A stretch of 64,000 nt of DNA, taken from positions 124,001-188,000 of the forward strand of contig NZ_ATAY01000022.1 in assembly GCF_000421965.1 (NCBI RefSeq), given 5' to 3'. Of the stretch, positions 53,694 to 63,604 are shown in pieces (position 1 is the stretch's first letter; each line of letters opens with the position of its first letter). This stretch comes from Ruminiclostridium papyrosolvens C7 (GTDB lineage: Bacteria; Bacillota; Clostridia; Acetivibrionales; DSM-1351). The notes below the pieces were generated by a model. It was not told the origin of the DNA, did no database searches, and saw only the letters and a program-made list of their open reading frames with translations. The translations under genes and the position numbers were made by a program.

Positions 53694-54662
53694 CTAGGAC
53701 TTGTCCGGATTATAACCCAGAAGCGGAGTCAGGTCATGACCTCCCATATCCTTTATATACACTGTTATAGGTGTTTTATTACCATCAACGGGAACACCGT
53801 TTTTGTCCTCCGGGTAAACCTTTTTACCGCCAAATAGCTGTGCAACACCCTGTGTTCCGAGTAAATGAGCCCCCGCCAGCAGACCTGATGCGGTTATATA
53901 TACTCCGCACTTTGTTTCGCCTATATGCTTTTTATATGGCTTGATATATCCCCAAACCTTTGCAAGAAAAGCCAAAAAAGCTGTCTCCTGAGCCTCTTCA
54001 TTATTTAAAAAGTCTTTCTTACTGAACACATTGTACTTTTTGGCTAAATCACTCCACATTCCCTCAAAATTATTATCCCCGTCTACTCTGTAAGCACCTT
54101 TCTCAACTTTTTCATAATAGAAGCCTGCATCTGCCAAAGCTAATTCACCCATTTGATACTTTCCCAGATACCCCAGCCCGTTTACAACTTTATAGTCTCC
54201 GCCCGATTCATGGTCAGCAAGTTTTTTAAGAAAGTCTTCAAAGCTTTTAATTCCCGCCAATAGACCTTTGCTCTTCTCCAGAGCTTTCTCAGCGCTGAGT
54301 ATTACTCCGGATAAAGCAGTATTAATATTAGCCATGGTAATTTTATTTTGTGAGGTAGTTACATTTTTTGCAGTCACATTATTTAATAACAAAACCCCAT
54401 TTGCAAGCTTTATGGCAGCCTCCAAACCTTTTATTGCATTTTGCACGGCTGTTGAGCTTTTTTTATCAATTGCATTATCAACAAGTGCACAGAATTTTTT
54501 CAGCTGGGTAATTTCTTTTTGAGAGGTTAAGACAGCGGTTTTGACCGTCTCGTCTTCCTTGGTGGTTTTGCTGACTGCTTTTTTTACTATATTCTGAAAA
54601 CTTTTGTTTCCTCTTCCTGATGCTACTTCTATATTTTTATCTGTCTTTTCATTTTTTTGCAT
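53694..54662 (-). CDS. protein with lytic-transglycosylase/lysozyme-like domain
   Basis: A 322-residue protein. The N-terminal half (to about 145) is helical and lysine-rich. The region from about 145 reads FEDFLKKLADHESGGDYKVVNGLGYLGKYQMGELALADAGFYY, a lysozyme-like fold signature with the catalytic-type Glu of HESGGDY and the GKYQMG loop, similar to transglycosylases of phage or peptidoglycan remodelling. No signal peptide or membrane helix is seen, so export by another route, or cell lysis release, must be assumed. The ATG at 54662 (TTTGGAGGG upstream) is better than one eight codons earlier. It lies between glmS and glmM but is not part of the usual operon. Confidence 0.7.
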   Translation of the reverse strand: MQKNEKTDKNIEVASGRGNKSFQNIVKKAVSKTTKEDETVKTAVLTSQKEITQLKKFCALVDNAIDKKSSTAVQNAIKGLEAAIKLANGVLLLNNVTAKNVTTSQNKITMANINTALSGVILSAEKALEKSKGLLAGIKSFEDFLKKLADHESGGDYKVVNGLGYLGKYQMGELALADAGFYYEKVEKGAYRVDGDNNFEGMWSDLAKKYNVFSKKDFLNNEEAQETAFLAFLAKVWGYIKPYKKHIGETKCGVYITASGLLAGAHLLGTQGVAQLFGGKKVYPEDKNGVPVDGNKTPITVYIKDMGGHDLTPLLGYNPDKS

Positions 54663-54784
54663 AATAATCCCTCCAAAAATACTCATCTAATTTATAAGTA
54701 AATTTAAAAGGACATTTAACACCCAAAAAACACAAAAAATAGAAGGGTGGAAAAATTTTTCTCACTCCTCCTATTATGTATACT

Positions 54785-56134
54785 TTAGGACAATCTTCCT
54801 TCAATAACTCTTACGAGTTCCTTTGCACGCCTTGTAATGATATCCTTGTTTTTGCCTTCAATCATTACCCTTACCAAAGGCTCGGTTCCCGAAGGTCTTA
54901 TAAGGACTCTTCCTTCTCCCTTGAACTCGTCCTCAAGCTCCTTGCACATCTTCTTGATTACTTCGTCGTCGAGATATTTATACTTCTTTTCATTGGTTAC
55001 CTTTGCATTTATCAATACCTGAGGCAATATCTGCATTACACCTGCAAGCTCTGAAAGCTTTTTGCCCGAATCCTTTAAAACCTTCAGCAGCTGAACGGCA
55101 GTTAAAAGACCGTCTCCCGTAGTATTGTGGTCCAGAAATATAATATGGCCGGACTGCTCACCACCAAGCATATATCCTTTATTAAGCATTTCTTCCAGAA
55201 CGTATCTGTCTCCAACCTTCGTTTTCTCAATAGTAAGGCCGTTATTTTTAGCCATAATATCAAGTCCCATGTTGCTCATAACTGTTGCCACGATTGTATT
55301 CTGAGCCAGCATCCCTTTATCCTTCAGGTACAGGCCGATAATAGCCATTATCTGGTCACCGTCTACAATATTACCGTTTTCATCAACAGCAAGAACTCTG
55401 TCAGCGTCACCGTCAAAAGCAAGACCTATATCAGCCTTTATCTCCTTTACATATGCCTGAAGCTGCTGCATATGTGTAGAGCCGCATCCGCTATTTATAT
55501 TTGTTCCGTCAGGTTCATTATTTATAACACTTACATCGGCCTTTAAATCCAACAGTGCCATTGGAGCCGCTTGAAAAGATGCCCCATTTGCGCAATCAAT
55601 TGCTACCTTTATTCCTTCAAGGTCACCTGTAATAGTTCCCTTTACAAAGTTTACGTAATCTTCAAGAGCATTTTCCTGATAGCATTTGAAGCCTATATTC
55701 TGTCCTACGGGCTTAGGCAAATCTTCACAGTCATTTTGTATTATTTCTTCAATTTTATCTTCAATAGCATCGGGCAGCTTATACCCGTTTGAATTGAAAA
55801 ACTTTATTCCGTTATATTCAAAAGGGTTATGTGAAGCTGAAATAACAACACCCGCATCGGCATCATACTGTCTTGTAAGGTATGCTATTGCAGGAGTTGG
55901 AATTACTCCAAGGCTGACAACCTGTGCTCCTACAGAACAAATTCCCGAAATCAGAGCAGCTTCCAGCATATCCCCTGATATTCTTGTATCCATACCAACA
56001 AGTATTTTAGGTGTATGCTTGGTTTCACCCGTAAGTACGTAAGCACCTGCCTGGCCAAGCTGATATGCAAGTTTTGGAGTCAATTCGAGATTCGCAACAC
56101 CTCTGACCCCGTCAGTTCCAAATAATCTTCCCAT
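54785..56134 (-). CDS. glmM: phosphoglucosamine mutase
   Basis: Converts glucosamine 6-phosphate to glucosamine 1-phosphate. 449 residues, alpha-D-phosphohexomutase fold: start [15 protein letters not shown], phosphoserine loop [18 protein letters not shown] (Ser near 102), metal loop [12 protein letters not shown] (near 240), sugar loop GGEQSGHI (near 325), and phosphate loop [15 protein letters not shown] near the end. ATG at 56134 behind TTGGAGGAT; an upstream TTG is not needed. Its placement after cdaA-cdaR reflects the conserved cdaA-cdaR-glmM cluster, in which GlmM can inhibit CdaA in other Firmicutes. An FAD enzyme gene is inserted between them here. Confidence 0.96.
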   Translation of the reverse strand: MGRLFGTDGVRGVANLELTPKLAYQLGQAGAYVLTGETKHTPKILVGMDTRISGDMLEAALISGICSVGAQVVSLGVIPTPAIAYLTRQYDADAGVVISASHNPFEYNGIKFFNSNGYKLPDAIEDKIEEIIQNDCEDLPKPVGQNIGFKCYQENALEDYVNFVKGTITGDLEGIKVAIDCANGASFQAAPMALLDLKADVSVINNEPDGTNINSGCGSTHMQQLQAYVKEIKADIGLAFDGDADRVLAVDENGNIVDGDQIMAIIGLYLKDKGMLAQNTIVATVMSNMGLDIMAKNNGLTIEKTKVGDRYVLEEMLNKGYMLGGEQSGHIIFLDHNTTGDGLLTAVQLLKVLKDSGKKLSELAGVMQILPQVLINAKVTNEKKYKYLDDEVIKKMCKELEDEFKGEGRVLIRPSGTEPLVRVMIEGKNKDIITRRAKELVRVIEGRLS

Positions 56135-56213
56135 TCTATCCTCCAAGTTCCATTTATTTCGAATTTAACTTTCATTATATAATATATCATCTTTTAATAT
56201 GTTATTAATAGTT

Positions 56214-57800
56214 CTATTTCGGAATTGCATAAGTTTTAATAATTTGTTCTGCTATACGTATTCCGTCTACAGCAGCACTTACTATTCCACCTGCGTATCC
56301 TGCTCCCTCGCCTGCCGGATAAAGTCCCTGCAAATCAATACATTCGAGCTTATCGTTTCTAGGAATTCTCACCGGAGATGAGGTTCTTGTCTCAACACCT
56401 GTAAGCAATGCATCCTTCATACCAAACCCTTTTAACCTTCTGCCGAAATAGCTTATTGACTGTTTCATACTATCCGTCACATAATTCGGCAGACAATTAT
56501 TGATATCTGCACATCGGGTTTCCCCGGTATAGCTTGGCTTTACACTACCAAGTCCTCCTGTCCTTCCCTCCAGAAAATCCTCAAGCCTTTGCACGGGAGC
56601 ACTATTATTTCTTCCTCCTGTTTCAAAAGCAAGCCTTTCCCATTTTCTCTGAAATTCTATTCCTGCAAGAGGGTGCTGTGTTCCAAAGTCCCCGGGCCCT
56701 ACAGAAACCACCAATGCACTGTTGGCATTATCCTTGTCCCGTTTGAATTCACTCATACCATTAGTGACTATAGTGTCCGTTTCAGAAGCTGAGGCGACAA
56801 CTACTCCGCCGGGGCACATACAAAAGGAATATGCCGTACGCTCCAGAAATTTGCAGAAAAGCTGGTAATCTGCGGGGCCTAATGCAGGGTGTCCGGCCGC
56901 GTCGCCGTATTGAGCCGTATTTATAACCTCTTGAGGATGTTCTATTCTGACCCCAATTGAAAATGGCTTCTGTACAAAGGTAATACCCCTTTTGTACAGC
57001 ATTTCAAAGGTATCACGTGCACTGTGTCCAATAGCCAGTACTACAGTATTTGTGTCTATTAAAGAGTTGTTATTGGTATAAACACCACAGATTTCTCCAT
57101 TTAGGGTCTTAACATCTACCATCTTCGTATTAAAAAGAACAGTTCCCCCAAGTCGTTCAATTTCCATTCTCATTTGTACTACAATATTCTTTAGAACATC
57201 AGTACCAATATGGGGTTTTGCTTTATATAATATTTCGTCAGGTGCACCAAACTTGTGAAATTCACTAAGAACCTTTTCGCACCTTGCATCATTTATTCTC
57301 GTTGTAAGCTTCCCATCGGAGAACGTGCCTGCTCCCCCTTCACCGAACTGTACATTGGTTTCGGTATCAAGGGTTCCGCTATTCCAGTAAACAGCCACCT
57401 TTTGGGTACGCTCACTGACATTCCCGCCTCTTTCAATTACAATAGGCTTGTAACCGTTCTGGGCGAGGACAAGTGCACAGAAAAGACCGGCAGGGCCGGT
57501 TCCTACAACAAGAGGTCTTCCGTCCATTGGCTTATTTCCCGGAAATAATTCTTCCTCCCGTAATTCTTGAAGGATTCGAACGTCCTTATCAGAAGGTACT
57601 TTGACACTATCATCAAGCTCGCATGAAACCGAGTAGACAAAACGTATGCCAGGTTTTTTCCTGGCATCTGTTGATTGTTTTACTATTTTTATATTTTTAA
57701 CTAAATTGTTGTTTATCCTAAGCTTTTGAAGCACCTGATGTTCAAGTTCCTTTTGTCCTCCATCAAGTGTTGTTACCAGATTTGATATTATAATTTTCAT
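56214..57800 (-). CDS. FAD-dependent oxidoreductase (COG2509-like)
   Basis: A 528-residue flavoprotein of uncharacterised function. The dinucleotide-binding loop VVGTGPAGLFCALVLAQNG is near residue 98, preceded by an approximately 80-residue N-terminal domain (KIIISNLVTTLDGGQKELEHQVLQKLRI) typical of this COG2509-type dehydrogenase. GEGGAGTFSDGKLTTRI and the C-terminal LYPAGEGAGYAGGIVSAAVDGIR FAD loop support it. It starts at 57800 (AAGGTG upstream), 5 bases from the preceding cdaR stop, so it is in the operon between cdaR and glmM. Role unknown. Confidence 0.88.
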   Translation of the reverse strand: MKIIISNLVTTLDGGQKELEHQVLQKLRINNNLVKNIKIVKQSTDARKKPGIRFVYSVSCELDDSVKVPSDKDVRILQELREEELFPGNKPMDGRPLVVGTGPAGLFCALVLAQNGYKPIVIERGGNVSERTQKVAVYWNSGTLDTETNVQFGEGGAGTFSDGKLTTRINDARCEKVLSEFHKFGAPDEILYKAKPHIGTDVLKNIVVQMRMEIERLGGTVLFNTKMVDVKTLNGEICGVYTNNNSLIDTNTVVLAIGHSARDTFEMLYKRGITFVQKPFSIGVRIEHPQEVINTAQYGDAAGHPALGPADYQLFCKFLERTAYSFCMCPGGVVVASASETDTIVTNGMSEFKRDKDNANSALVVSVGPGDFGTQHPLAGIEFQRKWERLAFETGGRNNSAPVQRLEDFLEGRTGGLGSVKPSYTGETRCADINNCLPNYVTDSMKQSISYFGRRLKGFGMKDALLTGVETRTSSPVRIPRNDKLECIDLQGLYPAGEGAGYAGGIVSAAVDGIRIAEQIIKTYAIPK

Positions 57801-57804
57801 CTTT

Positions 57805-59046
57805 TCACCTTGTATCCTGCTGCACATTCTGATTTTCTTCTGCAGGTACTTTTGTTATTTTTACAAGTACTTTAGTCTCACCTGACTGGGTGATGTTGGG
57901 CGGCAGTGTAACCTGTAACGGAATACGATGTTCTCCGTCCTTTAGCCCGCTTACATCTACCTTGGCCAAAAGGCTATTTACCGTTACATTAGCCATATCT
58001 TCCTTTTTACCTTTTAAAGTTACCGATACCGGCTCTATTATCTCATAAGCAAGTGTATTGTCATTTATAGTGCCTTCCAGAGTCATATCCCTTGGTTCAA
58101 ATTTATAGGTCTTTACATCCAACGGAATAATCTTTACCTCAACACTAACTTCACGAGTAGAACTCACAAGCTTAAGACCATTTGGTATCTGCAATAAAAC
58201 CTGCGTATTTAAAGTTTTATCTGCTTTTTCAATATTTATGGGAACAGTCTTAACCTCGTTTACTTTCTCCATAATATCCGGGTCGCCTGTAACTAGTATG
58301 CTGTCAGGCTTAACGGAATATTCACCCTCAAGGTAATTTTCCGCAGGAATACCCTGTGTGATTGGGATAACCGGTACTCTTTTACCTACTTCTATCTTTA
58401 TGTCAACATTAAGCTTCTTGCCCAGCCCCGGCATCTCCACGCCTTTTTTGTCGTATACCTTACATTCCTTCCTGATCTCCAGATTTCTGTCAAGTCCGGT
58501 TACGTCAACAAAAGCCTTCACGGAGCCAACTGAAGCTATAACAGTGTCAATATCCTGTATTGATACTGTATCTGGTTGCGCAGTCTTAGAAATTATCTCG
58601 TAACCCGCCGGAAGTTTGCCGAGGGTTTCCACCTGGACTATAAAAGGATTCTCCTCTATACGTGCCAGATCAAGTGTAATTGTTTTTTGCTTGAGCTCTA
58701 TATTTTTGGGGTTAATTCTTTCCCTGCCCAAATAAACAGGTGGTTCCAATGCAATAACCTTGTCATTTACACTTTTAACTTTTGACAAATCAAGGGTTAC
58801 TTCAAAATCAGTGTCCTTTATATTATCAAGAACATCTCCCTTGTCCCTGACATCCACTACAACATATTTGTTGAAGTTTTTACTGTTCAAAACAAGTCCT
58901 TGTGATTTAAGGCTCTCCTCATTAATAACATTTAATGGAACAGTATAATGTTCTGTCTGTACAGGGTTAATTGCAAACCACAGAAATATAGCGAATATTA
59001 TTGAAAATATTTTTAATGTTAGATCCTTCTTCAGGAATTCTTTCAC
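57805..59046 (-). CDS. cdaR: YbbR-domain regulator of diadenylate cyclase, CdaR
   Basis: Membrane-anchored regulator of CdaA, 413 residues. One N-terminal transmembrane helix (LKIFSIIFAIFLWFAINPV) is followed by four YbbR repeats outside the cell (about 35-120, 125-205, 215-300, 310-400), recognisable by PLNVIN-, VPVIPIT-type strands and repeated LPAGY / GLKLV patterns. The start GTG at 59046 forms a GTGA overlap with the cdaA stop and has GGAAGGGGA upstream; a TTG six codons earlier is not used. The coupled order cdaA-cdaR is conserved in Firmicutes. Confidence 0.93.
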   Translation of the reverse strand: MKEFLKKDLTLKIFSIIFAIFLWFAINPVQTEHYTVPLNVINEESLKSQGLVLNSKNFNKYVVVDVRDKGDVLDNIKDTDFEVTLDLSKVKSVNDKVIALEPPVYLGRERINPKNIELKQKTITLDLARIEENPFIVQVETLGKLPAGYEIISKTAQPDTVSIQDIDTVIASVGSVKAFVDVTGLDRNLEIRKECKVYDKKGVEMPGLGKKLNVDIKIEVGKRVPVIPITQGIPAENYLEGEYSVKPDSILVTGDPDIMEKVNEVKTVPINIEKADKTLNTQVLLQIPNGLKLVSSTREVSVEVKIIPLDVKTYKFEPRDMTLEGTINDNTLAYEIIEPVSVTLKGKKEDMANVTVNSLLAKVDVSGLKDGEHRIPLQVTLPPNITQSGETKVLVKITKVPAEENQNVQQDTR

Positions 59047-59927
59047 TTTGATTTCCCCTTCCAAAGTGCCAGCTTCTTGTTTACAGACTTCTTTTCCAGT
59101 AAATTTTTATTTAACGCCTTTCGTAAAATATCAGGCGTAAGATTTCTGGTCAAACCGCCGTTTAAGGCATAAGATATTTTTCCTGTTTCTTCCGACACAA
59201 CTACCGATATGCAGTCCGATACTTCCGTAATTCCCAGCGCAGCCCTGTGTCTGGTGCCAAGCTCCTTGCTCAGGTTTGGGTTATCGGTAAGAGGAAGAAA
59301 ACATGCTGCTGATTTCAATTTGTTGTTTCGTAAAATTAAAGCCCCGTCATGCAACGGTGTGTTCGGTGTAAATATATTTATTATCAGCTCGGCACTGACA
59401 CTTGAATCAAGTCGTGTTCCGGTATTTATGATTTCACCGAGCTTTGTTTCTCGTTCAACTACAATAAGTGCTCCGGTCTTTGTTCTTGACAGCTCGGTAC
59501 ACGCTTTTACTATTTCTTCTATTGTAAAAGTCGTATGTATGGTGGTATCCTTTTCATCAAAACTGAAAAAGCCTTTGAAGTTGCTTCTTCCAATCTGTTC
59601 AAGTCCACGCCTCAACTCAGGCTGAAATACAACTACCAGTGCAAATCCCGCAAGTTCTATTGTTCTGTTCAGTATATAGGCTAGTGTGCGTAATTTAAGC
59701 CAGTCACTGAGCATTGCTACAATGAGAATTACAACAATACCCTTTACCAACTGCCATGCTCTTGTCTCCTTTACAAGTTGTATTAGCTTATAAGTAAGAT
59801 AAGAAACAATACTTACGTCAACTAATGAGCGCAGTATTTCCAATGGTTGGGTAAATGGTACATATACCGATAAAAAATCCAATATGCTTTTAAAATTAAC
59901 AGCAACAGCATCCAGCAAAAAATTCAC
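59043..59927 (-). CDS. cdaA: diadenylate cyclase CdaA (c-di-AMP synthase)
   Basis: Makes c-di-AMP from two ATP, at the membrane. 294 residues: three N-terminal membrane helices (about 10-100), then the DisA_N catalytic domain. The catalytic motifs DGA (residues 194-196, in LHDGALIL) and RHR (226-228, in GTRHRAALG) are intact. c-di-AMP controls turgor and wall synthesis and is essential in many Firmicutes. The gene heads the cdaA-cdaR-(FAD enzyme)-glmM operon. GTG start. Confidence 0.95.
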   Translation of the reverse strand: MNFLLDAVAVNFKSILDFLSVYVPFTQPLEILRSLVDVSIVSYLTYKLIQLVKETRAWQLVKGIVVILIVAMLSDWLKLRTLAYILNRTIELAGFALVVVFQPELRRGLEQIGRSNFKGFFSFDEKDTTIHTTFTIEEIVKACTELSRTKTGALIVVERETKLGEIINTGTRLDSSVSAELIINIFTPNTPLHDGALILRNNKLKSAACFLPLTDNPNLSKELGTRHRAALGITEVSDCISVVVSEETGKISYALNGGLTRNLTPDILRKALNKNLLEKKSVNKKLALWKGKSK

Positions 59928-60055
59928 ACCCTTGTAAGATACATACTTTTACAGAAAAATATAAAATCACATAATAATTTTATTATATTTACCACATTCG
60001 TAAAATGGGTAAAATTGACTAATTTTTACGGATTTATAAAGCTATTTTTATAATA

Positions 60056-60160
60056 CTACTGACCTGCAGTGATAATTGAAAATCCTGCCACACCCAATGT
60101 GGTAAGCAGCATTATAATAGCAAGTACTAAAGCAACCGTTTTAACCCATTTTTTTTGCAT
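60056..60160 (-). CDS. 34-residue membrane miniprotein (Prli42/DUF4044-like)
   Basis: A very small gene with a strong AGGAGG site six bases before the ATG. The product MQKKWVKTVALVLAIIMLLT... has a short basic N-terminus, one hydrophobic helix, and a short C-terminal tail (ITAGQ). This is the form of the Firmicute miniprotein Prli42 (DUF4044-type), which in Listeria anchors the stressosome at the membrane; the similarity is by size and pattern only. It follows nadE by 16 bases and is probably co-transcribed with it. Too short to be picked up by many gene finders. Confidence 0.65.
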   Translation of the reverse strand: MQKKWVKTVALVLAIIMLLTTLGVAGFSIITAGQ

Positions 60161-60176
60161 AATAACCTCCTAAAAC

Positions 60177-62105
60177 TCATACATTAGTTAACTTATTTAA
60201 CCATATGCCGACATCGGCATCACTTGGCATTCGCCAGTCACCCCTCGGGGAGAGACTAATTGAACCCACCTTTGGACCATCCGGAAGACATGAACGCTTG
60301 AACTGCTGACTAAAGAACCTCCTTAAGAAGGTTTCAAGCCATTTTTTTATAGTAGCTTTCTCATATTTGCCCTCAAAAGCCTGCTCGGCAAGTTTGTAAA
60401 TCTTATCAGGTTCAGCTCCGTATCTTACCAAATGGTATAGGTAAAAATCATGAAGCTCGTACGGGCCCACGATATCTTCGGTCTTTTGCTGTATACAGCC
60501 TTCCTTGTCTGTAGGAAGAAGTTCGGGACTTATAGGAGTGTCCAGAACACTTAACAGTACATTTCTGATGTCATTGTTGAACAGATAGTCTGCACACCAT
60601 TGCACTAGGTATTTTACCAATGTCTTTGGGACTCCGGAGTTTACAGCATACATTGACATATGGTCTCCATTATAAGTCGCCCATCCCAATGCAAGCTCGG
60701 ATAAATCACCCGTTCCGATAACAAGTCCACCAATTTTGTTTGCCATATCCATCAATATCTGGGTTCGTTCTCTGGCCTGAACATTCTCATAGGTGACGTC
60801 GTAATTTAAAGGATCATGCCCGATATCCTCAAAATGCTTTAAACACGCTTCCTTTATGTCTATACGGTGAGTTGTAACGTTCATCAGCCTCATTAGTTCA
60901 AGTGAGTTACCAAGAGTATTTGATGAGGTTCCGAATCCGGGCATTGTAACTGCATGAATGTTCTTCCTGTCAAGCCCCAGCCTGTCGTAGGTCTTAACAA
61001 TAACCAACAGTGCCAGAGTGGAATCAAGGCCTCCAGAAATGCCTATAACACATTTGTTAAGCCCCGTGTGCCTGAGTCTTTTTCCAAGGCCCGAGGTCTG
61101 GATGTTGAATATCTCTTCACATCTTTTGTTTCTTGCATTTGGGTCTGATGGAACAAAAGGATGAGGATCTATCCACCTTAGCAGTTTACCTGTTTTATTT
61201 TCCGGTACATAAAATGGTACTTTTCTGAAGACCGTATCATTAGAATTGTGCTTGAAAGCAGAATTTTTAAATCTTTCATTAACAAGTCGCTGTATGTCAA
61301 TGTCCGAAATAATCATTTTTTCATCAAAAGAAAACCTCTCTGTCTGCGCAAGCACCGAGCCGTATTCACTGATAAGTGAATGTCCTCCGAAAACCAGGTC
61401 CGTAGTTGATTCATTGGGCCCCGACGACACGTATACATAAGCAGCAGAACATTTTGCCGACTGCATTTTAATAAGGTCTTCCCTATATTCATGCTTTCCT
61501 ACAATATCATTGCTTGCAGACAGATTAAACAACAGCGTTGCTCCATTGAGAGCCTGATTGCTGCTTGGGGGTATTGGAACCCATAAGTCTTCGCATATTT
61601 CTATTCCAAAACACAAACCATCCATGTTTACAGCTTCAAATAATATGTCAATTCCAAAAGGTACGGTCTTTCCGAGTATATTTATTGTTTCCGCAGGTTT
61701 GTCCAGCCCTGACGAAAACCATCTTGCTTCATAAAACTCGCTATAATTGGGTATGTAGCACTTTGGGACAACCCCCAAAATACTTCCGCTTTTTATAATT
61801 ACAGCACAGTTGTACAGCCTGCCGTCCAAGGTCAACGGCATACCTAATATTATAACACATTCCAGAGAAGCCGTTTCAGAAATTATTACCTTCAGAGAGC
61901 TTAATGCCCTTTTTTGCAGTGTTGTTTGCAAGAACAAATCACCGCAAGTATAGGATGTAACGGCCAATTCAGGGAATACAACAAATTGTGCTCCTTGACT
62001 GTCGGCTGTCCTAGCCGCCTTTATTATTTCCCCGGCATTAAAATCACAATTTGCCACTTTCAATTCCGGCACGATAGCTGCAACTCTAACAAATCCATAA
62101 TCCAT
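60177..62105 (-). CDS. nadE: glutamine-dependent NAD+ synthetase
   Basis: Final step of NAD synthesis: amidates deamido-NAD with ammonia from glutamine. 642 residues. The N-terminal nitrilase-type amidase domain (about 1-275) carries Glu of FPELAVTSYTCGD, Lys of VVPKCYIPNYSEF and nucleophile Cys of GIEICEDLW. The C-terminal ATP-pyrophosphatase domain has the loop GISGGLDSTLALLV (near 358) and LVIGTGDLSELALGW. Bacterial enzymes of this length are the glutamine-using form. AGGTGA ribosome site. Confidence 0.95.
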   Translation of the reverse strand: MDYGFVRVAAIVPELKVANCDFNAGEIIKAARTADSQGAQFVVFPELAVTSYTCGDLFLQTTLQKRALSSLKVIISETASLECVIILGMPLTLDGRLYNCAVIIKSGSILGVVPKCYIPNYSEFYEARWFSSGLDKPAETINILGKTVPFGIDILFEAVNMDGLCFGIEICEDLWVPIPPSSNQALNGATLLFNLSASNDIVGKHEYREDLIKMQSAKCSAAYVYVSSGPNESTTDLVFGGHSLISEYGSVLAQTERFSFDEKMIISDIDIQRLVNERFKNSAFKHNSNDTVFRKVPFYVPENKTGKLLRWIDPHPFVPSDPNARNKRCEEIFNIQTSGLGKRLRHTGLNKCVIGISGGLDSTLALLVIVKTYDRLGLDRKNIHAVTMPGFGTSSNTLGNSLELMRLMNVTTHRIDIKEACLKHFEDIGHDPLNYDVTYENVQARERTQILMDMANKIGGLVIGTGDLSELALGWATYNGDHMSMYAVNSGVPKTLVKYLVQWCADYLFNNDIRNVLLSVLDTPISPELLPTDKEGCIQQKTEDIVGPYELHDFYLYHLVRYGAEPDKIYKLAEQAFEGKYEKATIKKWLETFLRRFFSQQFKRSCLPDGPKVGSISLSPRGDWRMPSDADVGIWLNKLTNV

Positions 62106-62229
62106 TTTTTATCACCTAAACGTATTTTTATTATTTTTTCCATTTTTACCACAGGCAATACTTGTTTCCCGCTGCGGGTAATACTATGGTTTTATTTAGT
62201 GTATCATATTTGTGTATTTTTTTGTATAT

Positions 62230-63600
62230 TTAAACTTCGTTTTTGATATGGTATCTGCTTCTGGAATTGCCATACTTATCAACATAATATTTTTTATTCA
62301 AAACAATTTGATTAAGAAAGGCAATAAATCTGTCAATTTCATTAAACCCGTTATAGATACCAAAACTTGCCCTTACAATTCCCGGGAATATACTATTGGG
62401 GTCTCTCATCATATCCTCCATATCCTGTGCCGAATACCCAAGTAATCGTTCACAATAAGGATGGGCGCAGAAAAAGCCGTTCCTTACCGCTATTCCTGCT
62501 TCATATGATAAAATAGCCGACATAAGTGAGTGGTGTACACCCTCAATATTAAATGGAATGACTCCAATGGACTCCTGAATTTCAGGGTGGTTATAAAAGG
62601 TAATTCCCGGAATACTTTTCATCTTTTCATATGCATAGTATAACAGTGACCTCTCATGTTTGAATATATTGTCCATTCCTAAAGAAGTTAATGTTTTGAT
62701 TGATGAAATCAGTGCGGCTATTCCTAATAGATTTGGTGTACTTGCCTCGTCCTTATGCGGAGGCTCCTCCCACCATATCTTATTATGTGTAACCAGACTG
62801 ATTGCACTTCCTCCCTGACAATAAGGCAAGCCAATTTCAAATGTCGATTTCGGCCCTATCAACGAGCCGCTGCCGTACGGGGCATACATTTTATGTGCTG
62901 AAAATGAAAGATAGTCAATATGAGAATCGGTACCAAAAGGTTTCATGTCCACTGGCAAATGTGGCACAAGTTGTGCTCCGTCTACGTGTATTTCCGCCCC
63001 GTGTCTGTGTGCCAGTGCAGCCATTGTATAAATATCATTTATGTATCCAGTAACGTTTGACGCACCGGTCACTGTAACAATTCTTACCTTATTTTTATAT
63101 TTTTTCAGCTTATCCTCCAGATTATTCATGGACAGTCTTCCAAAACCATCTGTTTCAATATAGTCAACAGTGAATTTGTCCCGCCAGGGCAGGTCGTTTG
63201 CAGCATGTTCCATCCAGGTAGACAGAACTACGTCCTTTCCATTTTTCTGCTGACTGAGTATGTAAGCTAGTATATTTATTGCTTCTGTAGTATTTTTCGT
63301 ATACACTATCGTGTCATTATCGTGGTCAGCCTTCACAAAATCCTTTACAGTCTGGCGCCCCTCTTCATATAAATTCGTTGACATAACCGACTTATACCCT
63401 TTGCCCCTGTGGACGGATGAATACCAGGGTATAAAGCTGTCAACATCCTTAACTACGGACAGAAACGGAGGTGTAGTGGCTGCATTGTCAAAATTAATTG
63501 CCGTTGTATATGAACCATTGTCCAGAGGTATTCTTGTATCCACCCCTGCTACAAGGTTACGGTATGGGTGCATATTGTTGTATCGAATATTTTTAGGCAT
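62230..63600 (-). CDS. class V aminotransferase / cysteine desulfurase-like PLP enzyme
   Basis: A 456-residue pyridoxal-phosphate enzyme of the class V (cysteine desulfurase/SufS-like) family. NFDNAATTPP near residue 35 is the family start, THGASNV-like VTVTGASNVTGY binds the cofactor ring region, VDGAQLVPHLPVDMK holds the Asp, and the Schiff-base Lys is in SFSAHKMYAPYGSG (near 230). The active-site Cys loop cannot be placed with certainty. The C-terminus has no partner gene (no nifU/sufU nearby), so a specialised desulfurase or lyase role is possible. The ATG at 63600 (TGGAGT upstream) is chosen; the frame is open 16 codons earlier, within a hairpin region. Confidence 0.83.
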   Translation of the reverse strand: MPKNIRYNNMHPYRNLVAGVDTRIPLDNGSYTTAINFDNAATTPPFLSVVKDVDSFIPWYSSVHRGKGYKSVMSTNLYEEGRQTVKDFVKADHDNDTIVYTKNTTEAINILAYILSQQKNGKDVVLSTWMEHAANDLPWRDKFTVDYIETDGFGRLSMNNLEDKLKKYKNKVRIVTVTGASNVTGYINDIYTMAALAHRHGAEIHVDGAQLVPHLPVDMKPFGTDSHIDYLSFSAHKMYAPYGSGSLIGPKSTFEIGLPYCQGGSAISLVTHNKIWWEEPPHKDEASTPNLLGIAALISSIKTLTSLGMDNIFKHERSLLYYAYEKMKSIPGITFYNHPEIQESIGVIPFNIEGVHHSLMSAILSYEAGIAVRNGFFCAHPYCERLLGYSAQDMEDMMRDPNSIFPGIVRASFGIYNGFNEIDRFIAFLNQIVLNKKYYVDKYGNSRSRYHIKNEV

Positions 63601-63604
63601 AAAA

